A stretch of DNA of 64,000 bases, from the NCBI GenBank assembly GCA_942493075.1, contig OW818681.1:5270001-5334000 (forward strand), in the 5' to 3' direction. Positions within the stretch are counted from its first letter, which is position 1; the number at the start of each line of letters is the position of its first letter. A model generated the notes under the pieces. The model was not told where the DNA came from. It saw only the letters and a program-made list of their open reading frames with translations, and made no database searches. Shown piece by piece: positions 18,401 through 26,545 of the stretch. Position numbers and translations under genes: made by a program. This stretch comes from JBBQYD01 sp942493075 (GTDB lineage Bacteria > Verrucomicrobiota > Verrucomicrobiia > Limisphaerales > UBA8199).

Positions 18401-18866
18401 CCGCGCCTTGTTGTTGCTCGATTACCGCAATTACCACCGCTACGACATCAAGATGCGCCCGGCCGATCACGCCAGCGGACCAGAGATTTCGTTTGGCCGC
18501 AGCGGCGTCAGCATGTCCGGCGGCGAGAACCAAGCTCCGTTCTTTATCTCCATGCTGGCCGCTGCGCGCCGCCTCTATGATTTGGGAGGTGGACGTTCGC
18601 AGCATCTCGGGTTGGTCGTCATGGACGAGGCGTTTTCCAAACTTTCCGGCGACGGCGTTGAGGATTGCCTCGAACTCGCCCGCAATTTCAATCTCCAGCT
18701 TTTGATGGCGTTCCCCATTGACCGTCTCGGCGTAATGACTCCTTACGCGGACACCGTCGTCGAGTTGCGTAAAGAGGAGGTCCGCGATGCCGACGGTTTC
18801 ATTACTCAACTGGACAACATTCCCATCGTCCTGCCGCCGGATGACGTGCAGGAAACCATTTCATGA
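15459..18866 (+). CDS. jetC: Wadjet protein JetC (SMC-like ATPase)
   Basis: 1135 aa, starting with GTG at 15459 that overlaps the jetB stop. The Walker A motif GAFGSGKSALLD is at about 33-44. Long coiled-coil arms run from about 230 to 470 and 690 to 920, with a hinge-like region between. The ABC signature SMSGGENQ and the Walker B VVMDEAF follow near the C-terminus. The motor of the complex: ATP hydrolysis drives loop extrusion on DNA. The gene is followed by a four-base ATGA overlap with jetD. Length and motifs match the MukB/MksB-like JetC. Confidence 0.95.
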   Translation: MSAQHISLTRIIAVNWYGFRQIFDVSNHTLISGAFGSGKSALLDLIQYVMLGEEWRPNRAAAGVARGRTLVSYCLCDTNYTRNNEPHYIRHDGVTFIALEFTWPVERNQSPRRETWGVRIQYASPTSRAEQTYFCIPARLDWAEIAPSGKLMSEEEFKSYVRREYEGASSRKCLFPRQKDYLAEMATPHHLWFDEKQFPKTFPKSIAFETEKNVEDFIRKFILEENPLEVSDVKAAVSAYRETQARLECQEAEAKLLGVVQARHDAYAQARREAAILQHLSHALEQDRLSELVASHEKGLADLRAKHQSDNEAFDKAVADAERFTNALAEFKLDSDESELQQKLTEQKSKREEQTGVLEAQKGVRARLRDLRLRWTQWLKRGATLPLDGLPATLTVEDKLLDALAAPDEAAGLRAIPDLADRFSQLFQSVGKLLEPHTTEINSITSRLKQIAADLERIEDSQTPGSFPLFQVIRTRLASSPTPPEQLCRLIEVKPDAEEWRNAIELVLARNRFAIVLGSGEDYRAALEVLRKRSPAERGVDESLVHPREAGELSADVRKHSLAEKIEFARVADPIQRAAMNFTNHLLGRVMAAERVEDLDLSDRGITRDGIYKQAPIRRRLRQMPSFEFTLGTEGLKRLREALTREQQGKMAERKNLEALVASINDWLDTGKKGGLSDARLPDRSGELPRLPVLAQELAALKLRIDFLSTDERTERLRKLKDLQRDLANAHQEIGSLNKSRKEFGLKQSALQDALGDAAEKLAKAKLATTENRVAMPGGILDAEIQDRLEQSKAAFRTWTERKEAASERSSKASVDVEKARNARNNERRALLDAVDGNGRPKHPQYRHDHFDPEEEANDRWQARLRLLEEVQLAESRKHATERRKDWERRLKDQVLNRLNENLQTSERTVRQLRTYLDVQVGKHKYRISQERDPTFAAHWSLVDTGFEPTDDLLAAGRTQEVQQALEELMSAVEANGVADARALLLLDYRNYHRYDIKMRPADHASGPEISFGRSGVSMSGGENQAPFFISMLAAARRLYDLGGGRSQHLGLVVMDEAFSKLSGDGVEDCLELARNFNLQLLMAFPIDRLGVMTPYADTVVELRKEEVRDADGFITQLDNIPIVLPPDDVQETIS

Positions 18867-19957
18867 ATCTGGATTCCAAGCGATGGCGGGGCTGCGCTTG
18901 GTTGCGGGCGCTCGTCTTCCAATGGCACAAGTCGCGCGGCTATGCCGTTTCCAACTTCCAGCGCCCGCTTTCCCGGGATTGGGAGGACTTGCTTCAGTCT
19001 GGTAACCTGTTCTCTGCTGAGTCGCGAAACGAAGCATTCCGCGAAGCCAGGGAACTGCAGGCGGCCGGGCTTGTTGACCTTAAGACCGTTCGCTACCGCC
19101 CTTACCAGATTGAACGGGTGGTGATTCCGTTCGCGGCTGAACTGCGCTTGCGCGAACTGTTCGCAGGCGAACTCCCCGGTGCCCCCGACCCAAAGTTTGA
19201 TTTTGCTTCGGTAGCATGGGCCTCCCCGCTTGCCTTCCTCTCAAGCGAATCCGTCTCCGTTGCGCCCGACGATCTGCTCAAGCTTAACGAATTCCTTCTG
19301 AAAAACTCACCAACGCAAGCGGTCGTCCCCATCAAGGAACGGTCGCTTGAGATTTTCGGGGACGAAAAGCGCTTGGACGCCTTGGTATCCACGTCGCTCT
19401 TTCGCGCGGGCCGACTCGATTGGGTGAGAGATTTGAGATGCGAGTTCATCGGCGAACCTCTCGCCTGGAAACGCGGACCGGCTGAAGCAACCGGGCAACC
19501 GATTATTGTCGTCGAAAATGCGGCAACGTGGCATTCCTACTGTCGTTGGAACACCGAGCGCAAACTCTTCAGCGCCGTCGTGTATGGTTGCGGCAACCGC
19601 TTCGTGGATGGCGTGCGCTACATCGACGACATCTTTCTCGAACTTGGCGGCCCGCGCCGTGTGCTTTATTTTGGCGACCTAGATCCCCAAGGCTTACTCA
19701 TTCCGCAGGAGGCATCGAACCGGTCGCAAGCCGCCGGCCTGCCGGCCATCGAGCCCCATCTTTGGAGTTATCGACAATTGCTAACCGTTGCTAACGGCCG
19801 CGGTCAACCATGGGAAGGTGAGCCGTCAGCATCCACGCTTTGCGACTGGCTGGGCGAATCTGCCGAACCCGTCCGGAAACTTTTTGCTGCCAGCCACCGG
19901 CTCGCACAAGAGCATGTCGGCTGGGAATTCCTTCACAATAAGACGGGAACGGAGTGA
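18863..19957 (+). CDS. jetD: Wadjet nuclease JetD (TOPRIM, topoisomerase VI A-like)
   Basis: 364 aa. N-terminal part (1-190) has the DUF3322-like winged-helix region. The C-terminal TOPRIM domain carries the acidic residues: Glu in IIVVENAATW (about 216) and the D-x-D of YFGDLDPQG (about 270), which bind the two metals for DNA cleavage. Start ATG overlaps the jetC stop. JetD cuts the circular DNA that JetABC has extruded. End of the operon; about 180 gene-free bases follow. Confidence 0.92.
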   Translation: MNLDSKRWRGCAWLRALVFQWHKSRGYAVSNFQRPLSRDWEDLLQSGNLFSAESRNEAFREARELQAAGLVDLKTVRYRPYQIERVVIPFAAELRLRELFAGELPGAPDPKFDFASVAWASPLAFLSSESVSVAPDDLLKLNEFLLKNSPTQAVVPIKERSLEIFGDEKRLDALVSTSLFRAGRLDWVRDLRCEFIGEPLAWKRGPAEATGQPIIVVENAATWHSYCRWNTERKLFSAVVYGCGNRFVDGVRYIDDIFLELGGPRRVLYFGDLDPQGLLIPQEASNRSQAAGLPAIEPHLWSYRQLLTVANGRGQPWEGEPSASTLCDWLGESAEPVRKLFAASHRLAQEHVGWEFLHNKTGTE

Positions 19958-20141
19958 ACGGCGCATGTGCATCCCTTTGAATCTCGTTCATTTCCTTCCT
20001 CATCCCGCCGAAAATTACTGACCGCGTCGGAGGACTCGCATGGTTCGTGTCGGGGCCGTTACCACCGCCCCTGCTTCCCCCAATTCCTTCCTCCATGTTT
20101 TTCGTTGCGTGACCAAGGCTCGAAACACATAATGCGGTTGG

Positions 20142-21803
20142 ATGCTTTCGACAAGTACATCCGCAGTCCAGGTGCTCCACGTTCTGGCGGACGCGCTGCC
20201 GCGTATGCTTTCTGCGATGTCAAGTCGTGGCAGCCCTCCATTGGGAGGGATCACGACCGAGGTTGCTAACCTGCTCAACGCCGAAATCTGTTCAATCTGG
20301 CTGCTAGACGAGGCAGGGCAGAGTTTGGTTTTGAGGGAAGCCGAGGGTTACAAAGCGGATGCCATCGGCAAACCCCACAACATGGAGGGTTTGACAGGGA
20401 GGATCCTTCGTGAGAAGTGTCAGTTCATCCTTAATTTCAGTGTCCAAGACCCCGAATTGGGTTGGCGCGGTTTCTTCGATGATGTGCTCGAAACGCACTG
20501 CTGGTCCTTGCTTGGTGTGCCGATCGTGAGCTCTAGCGGCGACAGAAAACCACTAGGTGTCCTGAAGTTGGAGAACAAGAGGCGTCCGTGGAGCACTAGG
20601 GAGATTCGTCAGGAGTTGTTCAAGATCTGCAGCAGGAGGAAAGTGTGTACAGCCAAGAGCCTCCACGATGATATTGTGTCTTTGGCAAACCAGCTCCGAA
20701 CCGAACCCAACACCAGTTCCGAGAAGCAGGTGCTGAAACTGAGCAGCCTAGCCGGTCAACTGCGGGAGGCATCCGAACGGATTCGTTTCGTTCTCGAACC
20801 CGAACAGACGAAGAGCACCTTTCCGACGCCCAGCAGGTCTGAGGCTAGCATATACGAGGAGCAACTGGCCTTTCAGATAGAATGTATACGACGACAGTTG
20901 GGACTTGTTCAGGACGAGCTTCGATTGGCGGGTAATACTTATAGGTCATTAAAGGAGGAGATCTGTGAGGTTGCCTCTTCAGCGGAGGTCCTTGACAAGG
21001 CTTTTGCCAATTACGCTCCGTTCACCTGGGAAGATCTGCTGCTCGCGAGGACAATTGCCGCGATGATTGCGGCCGTTCTTGATATTGACCGTGCTGCCTA
21101 TATCCACGGCTGGGATCGAATTCGCCACGCTCTTGATAATGTCCCCTCGAACTTCTTATGGCACGTCGACAGGGCAGCTTCTCTCATCGTGGAGGGGCTT
21201 CCGAAGCCTCAGCCTGATTTATTGGAGTCCCTGAAGATTGCGTATCGAAGCGCCTTGGTCGTTGATGGGACGAAAGAGTTGTTTAGACACGCTGCCGCTG
21301 CAAAAAGCGCTCTTTCATACACCGTCGAGGAGATCGCAAGTGAGGTAGAGTCGAGGTCGGGCTTTTATGTGCGGTTGGGCAGGCTCAAGGGATTCGACGT
21401 GAGCTTCAGACCCGAGTTTTCTCCAGCACAGGGATGTGTCGCTTACTACTGTGTGTATCCGCTCCTTCGGGGTTCTTTGGACGTGTTGGTGGACAACGCG
21501 CTCCAGCATGGAAGCACCCCTGTAAAGATCAGGCTGTTTGAGGAGGAGCAGAGGCTCGTTATTGAAGTGCGGGATAACGGTTCCGGCCTTCCAGAGAATT
21601 TCGAAATCGGTCGCGGCTTGCAGTATGGTCCTGACAGGTCTGGGAGTGGCGTAGGGCTTTTCAGCGCATTGCACGCGATGCAATCTTTCCAGGGCGATCT
21701 TCGCTACGAGAGGCTGACGGCTGGTGCTGTGTTCAAATTGGTTTTGGTGCCTAAAGCGAGCGTTCTGACAACGAATTATGGCAAAACAAATTCTGGTTCT
21801 TGA
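20142..21803 (+). CDS. GAF-domain sensor protein with C-terminal HATPase (histidine-kinase-like)
   Basis: 553 aa. A GAF domain lies at about 30-160 (LLNAEICSIWLLDE...LETHCWSLLGVPIVSS), then a long helical middle, then an ATP-binding HATPase_c domain (about 440-540: LRGSLDVLVDNALQHG as N box, IEVRDNGSGLP as G1, GVGLFSALHAM as G2). No clear phospho-acceptor His box is seen; LHDDIVSLANQL (about 175) is a weak candidate. No membrane segments. The coding end overlaps the receiver gene by 26 bases. Sits 184 bases after jetD in the same direction. Start is uncertain; ATG at 20142 keeps the GAF domain whole. Confidence 0.75.
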   Translation: MLSTSTSAVQVLHVLADALPRMLSAMSSRGSPPLGGITTEVANLLNAEICSIWLLDEAGQSLVLREAEGYKADAIGKPHNMEGLTGRILREKCQFILNFSVQDPELGWRGFFDDVLETHCWSLLGVPIVSSSGDRKPLGVLKLENKRRPWSTREIRQELFKICSRRKVCTAKSLHDDIVSLANQLRTEPNTSSEKQVLKLSSLAGQLREASERIRFVLEPEQTKSTFPTPSRSEASIYEEQLAFQIECIRRQLGLVQDELRLAGNTYRSLKEEICEVASSAEVLDKAFANYAPFTWEDLLLARTIAAMIAAVLDIDRAAYIHGWDRIRHALDNVPSNFLWHVDRAASLIVEGLPKPQPDLLESLKIAYRSALVVDGTKELFRHAAAAKSALSYTVEEIASEVESRSGFYVRLGRLKGFDVSFRPEFSPAQGCVAYYCVYPLLRGSLDVLVDNALQHGSTPVKIRLFEEEQRLVIEVRDNGSGLPENFEIGRGLQYGPDRSGSGVGLFSALHAMQSFQGDLRYERLTAGAVFKLVLVPKASVLTTNYGKTNSGS

Positions 21804-22197
21804 GGATACGGACGACATCAGGCCTATCATCCAGGCTGCCGTGACGAGTCTGGGCCCGACTACGCCCTGCGAAATAAATTGGGTCCGCACGAAGGTCGAG
21901 GCCCTGGCGGCGACCGGGAAGATCGACGCATTTGTTGCTGATATAGCAGTGTATTCTGGAAAAGCTGGCGATCCGGCTCCGCCGAGCACGGAGCATGGAA
22001 TTGAGGCAATTAGGGGACTGATCCTGTCTGGAGCCGTTACGCCGGAGCAAGTCATAGTTGTGTCGAAGTACAAGCATGATGCTGAAATAAGGAGCAGTCT
22101 GATTAGCATCGGGATCAACATGGCGCGCAATACTTTCGAAAAACCTGTCGACCCTCCGGTGCTGACTGCTGCGATAGCACGGGTCCTTGGACGCTAA
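21778..22197 (+). CDS. Single-domain response-regulator receiver protein
   Basis: 139 aa, one receiver domain and nothing else. Acid pocket ILVLEDTDDI (5-14), phospho-acceptor Asp55 in AFVADIAVYSG, conserved switch position SKYK (S in place of T) and Lys in FEKPVDPPV. The insertion between beta 3 and alpha 3 (KAGDPAPPSTE) is unusual. The gene overlaps the sensor gene by 26 bases, so the two are coupled. With no output domain it would act on another protein. Confidence 0.8.
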   Translation: MAKQILVLEDTDDIRPIIQAAVTSLGPTTPCEINWVRTKVEALAATGKIDAFVADIAVYSGKAGDPAPPSTEHGIEAIRGLILSGAVTPEQVIVVSKYKHDAEIRSSLISIGINMARNTFEKPVDPPVLTAAIARVLGR

Positions 22198-22839
22198 CAA
22201 CCGAGAAGCGCCGGAACCATCTGCGCTTCGCTCGCCCCGATCCCCGGACGGGCCGGCGGCCCAGGCCACCACCCAACGCGACGGGCCGTGGTAAGGATTG
22301 GCGCCACTGCCTTGCCGGGCGGAGCACGGCGACGCCACACGAACGGCCAGCACACTCAGCACTCCGGGAAGAGCGGCAAAACCCCGCGGACTATTACGGC
22401 GCCAGGCAACCACCATTTCTGATTTCTGCTTTAGCTGCAGAAATACGCTTTCTCTCCAGCGCTGGTCGTAGCACTTTGGATCAATCGAGACATCAAGCTA
22501 GATCTTTCAACACTCAATTTCAGTAATCTCACTATCGAGCAGCTCTGGTTTTTCGGTGACACGAAAGTCGGGCTAACGGCGAAATAATGCTACACGGCGC
22601 GACTATCCCCGACCTTATCTCAGGAATATGCTGGGCTGCACGCATGAACCACGGTCAGATTCACAAGGAGATTCAAACCAACGCAAACTCCCAGCAAACC
22701 GGAGCTCACTTCGTAGCCACCCTCCGCCCCTCGCGCTCCGTCGGCGTCCGTGCTCCCTCGACCGTGATTGCTCCGTGTCCGCCTGCCCCCCCCCGTCGCA
22801 CCGCCTACTGCCCTCCCCTCCCTGCGGCTGAGTTTTCTT
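22198..22839. other. Gene-free GC-rich stretch
   Basis: About 640 bases with no supported gene. The reading frames are low-complexity Pro/Arg/Ser-rich. Contains a C8-9 run near 22788 and many CG-rich words. It forms the right-hand side of the 10.2-22.2 kb accessory island; no att-like repeat was recognised here. Confidence 0.4.
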
Positions 22840-24162
22840 TTACTCGCCTGAGACAAGCAGGACACCGTGGCAGGAACGGAGCGGAACCGAGCAGGATCCA
22901 TCCGGCAGTATTCTCACGGGGACGGGACCGTCGCCCCCGTAAGCCTTGGGGCTCGGCGCGCGGAAGATGACTTCGAACGAAGCCGGCTTCGCATCCTCTG
23001 GGTCGTCCGCCGCCGTTACAAAGAGCGCTCGCGCTGTGCAGGCGGGGTCGCGCGCGGACATCTCACCCACGAGGAGCGGCGCGCCGTTCGAGGCGCGCAC
23101 ACCCTTGAAGAAGCCAGCGTCAAGCGCGTCGGGGAAGGATACCGGCTCCTTCGGGTTGCGCGACGATCCACTCGCGAAGCCGACGAAGTGCGTGGCCGTG
23201 GACCTGAACTTCATGTACTGGGGCCCGAGGCGTTTGAGTTCGGCGTTGACCTTCTTCAGCTTCGCATACTGCGCCGTCGGCACGCCCGCGGCGTCGAGCA
23301 CATTGTTCGTCCACCAGCCGGCGGTCCAGCATGCCCAGGTGATCGTCTCCGCGCCGAAGCTCATGGCCGCGCAGGCCTGGAACCGCAGGCGGTTCTCGCT
23401 CGTGGGCGTCTGGCCTTCTCGCGAGTTCACCTGCGGAATGTACCAGAATCCACGTCCGGTGCGGCGGCAGGCATCCGCCACCAGGATGAAGTTGTCGTAG
23501 CATTTCGAGAGGAACCTGTCTGCGCCCGCGGGCTCGACGTAGGGATAGAAGTCGTACGAGATGTAGTCCAACGGCACGTGGCGGCAGTACTCGGCCACGT
23601 GCTCCGCGTAGGTCGTGGTGCCGAGCTGATTAACAGTCTGCTTGCCCGTGTTCTGGGTCACGCTCGCGTAGTTCGGATAGAGGTTCAGGTAGAGGGGGAC
23701 GCCCGGCAGTTCGCGGTTCAATTGGCGCACCACCTCGCCGTAATACGGAAAGTCGAGCGCGGAAGGTTCGTCGCCGATGTCGATCGCCCAGATCGCCGGG
23801 TGGTCCTTTAGCGTGGCGGCGCCCTTCGAGTAGACGTCGGGCGGATTCTTCTCACGCAGCTTGCCGGCGTTCTCTCCGTCGCCGCCCCACCAGCCGGGCA
23901 CAACTCCGTTGACAATTGCGCCCACGCCGTGCTTCGCGAAGAGGTCGAGCGTGGAGCGGTCGTCGGCGCCCACGCCGACGATAAAGTCCACGCCGCACTC
24001 CCTGATCGCCTTCACGTGCGCTTCGGTGCGCGCGTTCGCCTGCAGGCAGTAGGCGCCGATAAGCAGTTTCGAACGGTCCATGCGCGGTGCCGCCGCGCAA
24101 AACGCGGAGGCCGCCGAAATGGCGGCGAGTGTGCAGGCGATGGTTTTGGCGGTCGTGTTCAT
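22840..24162 (-). CDS. Secreted glycoside-hydrolase-like TIM-barrel protein
   Basis: 440 aa from Met at 24162, selected because it opens a signal peptide (TAKTIACTLAAISAASAFCAA). A longer frame to 24606 has no family resemblance. Barrel strands are visible: LIGAYCLQANARTEAHVKAI, FIVGVGADDRS, AIWAIDIGDEPSAL (with a candidate acid/base Glu), VPLYLNLYPNYA, PLDYISYDFYPY and GFWYIPQVNSR. Pattern fits clan GH-A like enzymes of Lentisphaerae and Verrucomicrobia; substrate unknown. Markedly higher GC and codon bias than its neighbours suggest transfer. Confidence 0.7.
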   Translation of the reverse strand: MNTTAKTIACTLAAISAASAFCAAAPRMDRSKLLIGAYCLQANARTEAHVKAIRECGVDFIVGVGADDRSTLDLFAKHGVGAIVNGVVPGWWGGDGENAGKLREKNPPDVYSKGAATLKDHPAIWAIDIGDEPSALDFPYYGEVVRQLNRELPGVPLYLNLYPNYASVTQNTGKQTVNQLGTTTYAEHVAEYCRHVPLDYISYDFYPYVEPAGADRFLSKCYDNFILVADACRRTGRGFWYIPQVNSREGQTPTSENRLRFQACAAMSFGAETITWACWTAGWWTNNVLDAAGVPTAQYAKLKKVNAELKRLGPQYMKFRSTATHFVGFASGSSRNPKEPVSFPDALDAGFFKGVRASNGAPLLVGEMSARDPACTARALFVTAADDPEDAKPASFEVIFRAPSPKAYGGDGPVPVRILPDGSCSVPLRSCHGVLLVSGE

Positions 24163-24536
24163 GCTGAATAGGTCTTTCGTTGGTGTTGACAGAGTTGTTC
24201 TACCAGAACGTCCGCCCGTCGGCAAATCCCCGACTCGCGGTTCCGCGGACACCTGACACGGAATTGCACAGGAGGGGGCCACGGGCAGCGGGCCGGAGAT
24301 CGGAAACCAGAGGTCGGAGGGGCCGAGAAGACCTGGCCTGAATCTTGAACACCAAGGAAGACCAAGGGAACGAAGGCCAGTGGTCAGAGGACGGAGGTCA
24401 GAGGTCAGGTCCCTGTAGGCCCGGTCTCCGCACGCGGCGAGGGAGGGGGGCGGAGAAAAAACGTAATCACGCAGAGACGCCAAGATGCGAAGGTGGAACA
24501 ACAGACCCGATGCGGCTCTTAACCACTTGCCATTCC

Positions 24537-24672
24537 CCAATCCCAACGGGATTGCGTCCCGAAGCCCGGGGTTGCGACTCCAATCGCTACCCTGGGGCAG
24601 ACCCAAATTTAACTCCTCCGATTTTCCCCCTCTTGTTCGGTGCGTGCCAGACGCGCCGAACGAAATGAAATA
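24537..24672. repeat. Dispersed intergenic repeat, copy A
   Basis: Contains CAATCCCAACGGGATTGCG, GGGTTGCGACTCCAATCGCT, a TTCGGTGCGTGCCAGACGCGCC-like hairpin and GAACGAAATGAAAT. A related order of words recurs at 58588-58707. The rest of the 24163-24713 gap carries only GGTCAGAGG tandem words and no gene. Confidence 0.5.
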
Positions 24673-24713
24673 AAGGTGTAACCCGATGTACTTTTTCCGT
24701 TAGTAGCGGGTGT

Positions 24714-26399
24714 ATGAACGATGCAATCATGTCGAACGCACCATTTTTTGGGATGATGCTAGGCGGGATGTTAGGTGGGTGGGAGACCATACTCATTCTT
24801 TGCGTCGCTGCGGTCGCGGTGGCGTTAGGATGTGTGCTGATTTTCCTGGTATTTCGCTTGGTTAGACAGAGCTCCCCGGTTCCTCCGCCAATGCCAAAGG
24901 CATCAGAACCGCGTGTCTGCGCACGCTGCGGTTCGCAGGTTCCAGCAGGCGCGCCGGAGGGGTTGTGTCCGCGCTGTGTCATGGGTGTTGGACTGGGGAC
25001 AGCGCCCATGACAGAGAAAGGGAGCAGCACTCCGGACATCCAGGATATTGCCCCTCATTTTCCAGATCTTGAACTTGAGGCATGCCTTGGCCGCGGTGGC
25101 ATGGGGGTGGTCTATCGCGCGCGGCAAATAAAGCTCAATCGGCTGGTTGCGCTGAAGATTCTCGGCCCAGAGCACCGTAACAATGTGCTGTTCCGGGAAC
25201 GATTTCATCGGGAGGCTCAGGCCCTGGCGCAGATGAACCATCCCAACATCGTCGCTGTTTACGATTACGGCGAAAGCGGAGGCTACTATTTCTTTTTGAT
25301 GGAGTATGTGGAGGGCGTGAACTTGCGACAGCTCCTCCGCGCAGGAAAGCTTTCGCCCGAGGTGGCGCTGCCCATGGTGGCTCCAATCTGTGACGCATTG
25401 CAGTATGCTCACAAACTCGGAGTCGTGCATCGGGACATCAAGCCCGAGAACATTCTCCTGGACCGAGAACAGCGAGTCAAAATAGCGGATTTTGGCATAG
25501 CCAGAATCGTAGGGGCGGCCCCGCCCGAGCCCCTAACAGCAGAGCATCAGGTTGTGGGCACCCCACACTACATGGCTCCAGAACAGGTGGAGCAGCCTTC
25601 GAGAGTTGATCATCGGGCAGACATTTATTCCCTGGGTGTGGTGATTTACGAGATGCTCACCGGTGAACTGCCGCTGGGCCGGTTCCAAGCACCTTCCTTC
25701 AAGGCCACTCTTGACGTGCGTTTAGACGAGGTCGTTCTACGGGCGCTGGAGAAAGAGCCGGAACGCCGTTACCAACACGCGAGTGAGGTGAAAACACGGA
25801 TCGAGGCCATAACGGCTGACCCGCAAGCTCAGTCCCACCTGCCCGCCGAGTTGCCGCGCCGTAGCCTGCCTGCCAGCGACTGGATACTTCTGCTTCTGTT
25901 TGTGGGGCCCGTCGCCCTAATGGGATGGCGTGTGCTGGCAATCGACGGGATGGAACCGGGTGTTCGGCTGTTTGCCGGCCTTGCAGGCTTGCCAGTAGGT
26001 GGGACGATCGGGGCGTGCCTGGTTTATATCGCGAGCAGGTTTATGATGGTCGAACTGTGGAGTGGAAAACTTTGGAGAAATATGCCCTGGCAATTCTATG
26101 TTTCCGGGGCTTCCCTGAGCGCAAGTCTGCCGGCTGCCGGTGCGTGGATGGTCATGGCGCTACTGATCAGGCAGGACGGATCATGGAATCCATCGGAGGG
26201 TGAGTTCATATTTGCTGCTGTTTTGACCGTTGCCGCGTTCGGCCTGATATTTCTCAATCTACTCTTCGGAATAGTCGCCTTGAAGCGCGTGCGCGCAAGC
26301 GCTAACGGAGGCATGCCAGCTTTCTTGATTCTTTGGTTTTGGCCTGCGCTTGCAGCGTTCGTGGCTGTGTGCTGGTTTTTGAACCGGGTCTTGCATTAG
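24714..26399 (+). CDS. Membrane-anchored serine/threonine protein kinase with zinc ribbon
   Basis: 561 aa. One hydrophobic helix at about 22-48 is followed by a zinc ribbon (CARCGSQVP...LCPRCVMG, about 72-95), then a full kinase domain: LGRGGMGVVYRA (about 120-131), VALKIL lysine, HRDIKPENILLD catalytic loop, DFGIAR, APEQ. The C-terminal 170 residues hold about four more hydrophobic helices. Start chosen at 24714; Met6 is possible. Two unrelated topologies, this one and the soluble kinase at 1233-2240, share the ribbon-kinase core. Substrate unknown. Confidence 0.92.
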   Translation: MNDAIMSNAPFFGMMLGGMLGGWETILILCVAAVAVALGCVLIFLVFRLVRQSSPVPPPMPKASEPRVCARCGSQVPAGAPEGLCPRCVMGVGLGTAPMTEKGSSTPDIQDIAPHFPDLELEACLGRGGMGVVYRARQIKLNRLVALKILGPEHRNNVLFRERFHREAQALAQMNHPNIVAVYDYGESGGYYFFLMEYVEGVNLRQLLRAGKLSPEVALPMVAPICDALQYAHKLGVVHRDIKPENILLDREQRVKIADFGIARIVGAAPPEPLTAEHQVVGTPHYMAPEQVEQPSRVDHRADIYSLGVVIYEMLTGELPLGRFQAPSFKATLDVRLDEVVLRALEKEPERRYQHASEVKTRIEAITADPQAQSHLPAELPRRSLPASDWILLLLFVGPVALMGWRVLAIDGMEPGVRLFAGLAGLPVGGTIGACLVYIASRFMMVELWSGKLWRNMPWQFYVSGASLSASLPAAGAWMVMALLIRQDGSWNPSEGEFIFAAVLTVAAFGLIFLNLLFGIVALKRVRASANGGMPAFLILWFWPALAAFVAVCWFLNRVLH

Positions 26400-26502
26400 G
26401 TCTTTCATTCATGCGGCGGATTGAAAGCGCACCGGGACGGTGCGCGAACTCGCAGTCGAGACGACCGCGCTACCCCCCGGAACAGCCGGGTCTTGCATTA
26501 GG
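26384..26502. repeat. 17-bp direct repeats flanking a short insert
   Basis: CCGGGTCTTGCATTAGG occurs at 26384-26400 and again at 26486-26502, separated by 85 bases. The first copy contains the stop codon region of the kinase. The intervening part is GC-rich with an ACCGCGCTACC word like the 5600-5690 repeat. Fits a small duplication or an inserted intergenic repeat. Confidence 0.5.
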
Positions 26503-26545
26503 CCGGTATGTGGCCGAAGGTGCCGCTCGGAATAGTGTTGAAATT

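Noticed and set aside
20015..20278. Minus-strand frames overlapping the start of the GAF sensor gene
   Set aside because: Shadows of the sensor gene with no supporting features.
22190..22300. GCTAACAACCGAGAAGCGCC after the receiver gene looks like an attC left core
   Set aside because: No matching GTTRRRY core with pairing arms within 150 bases, and no cassette gene follows.
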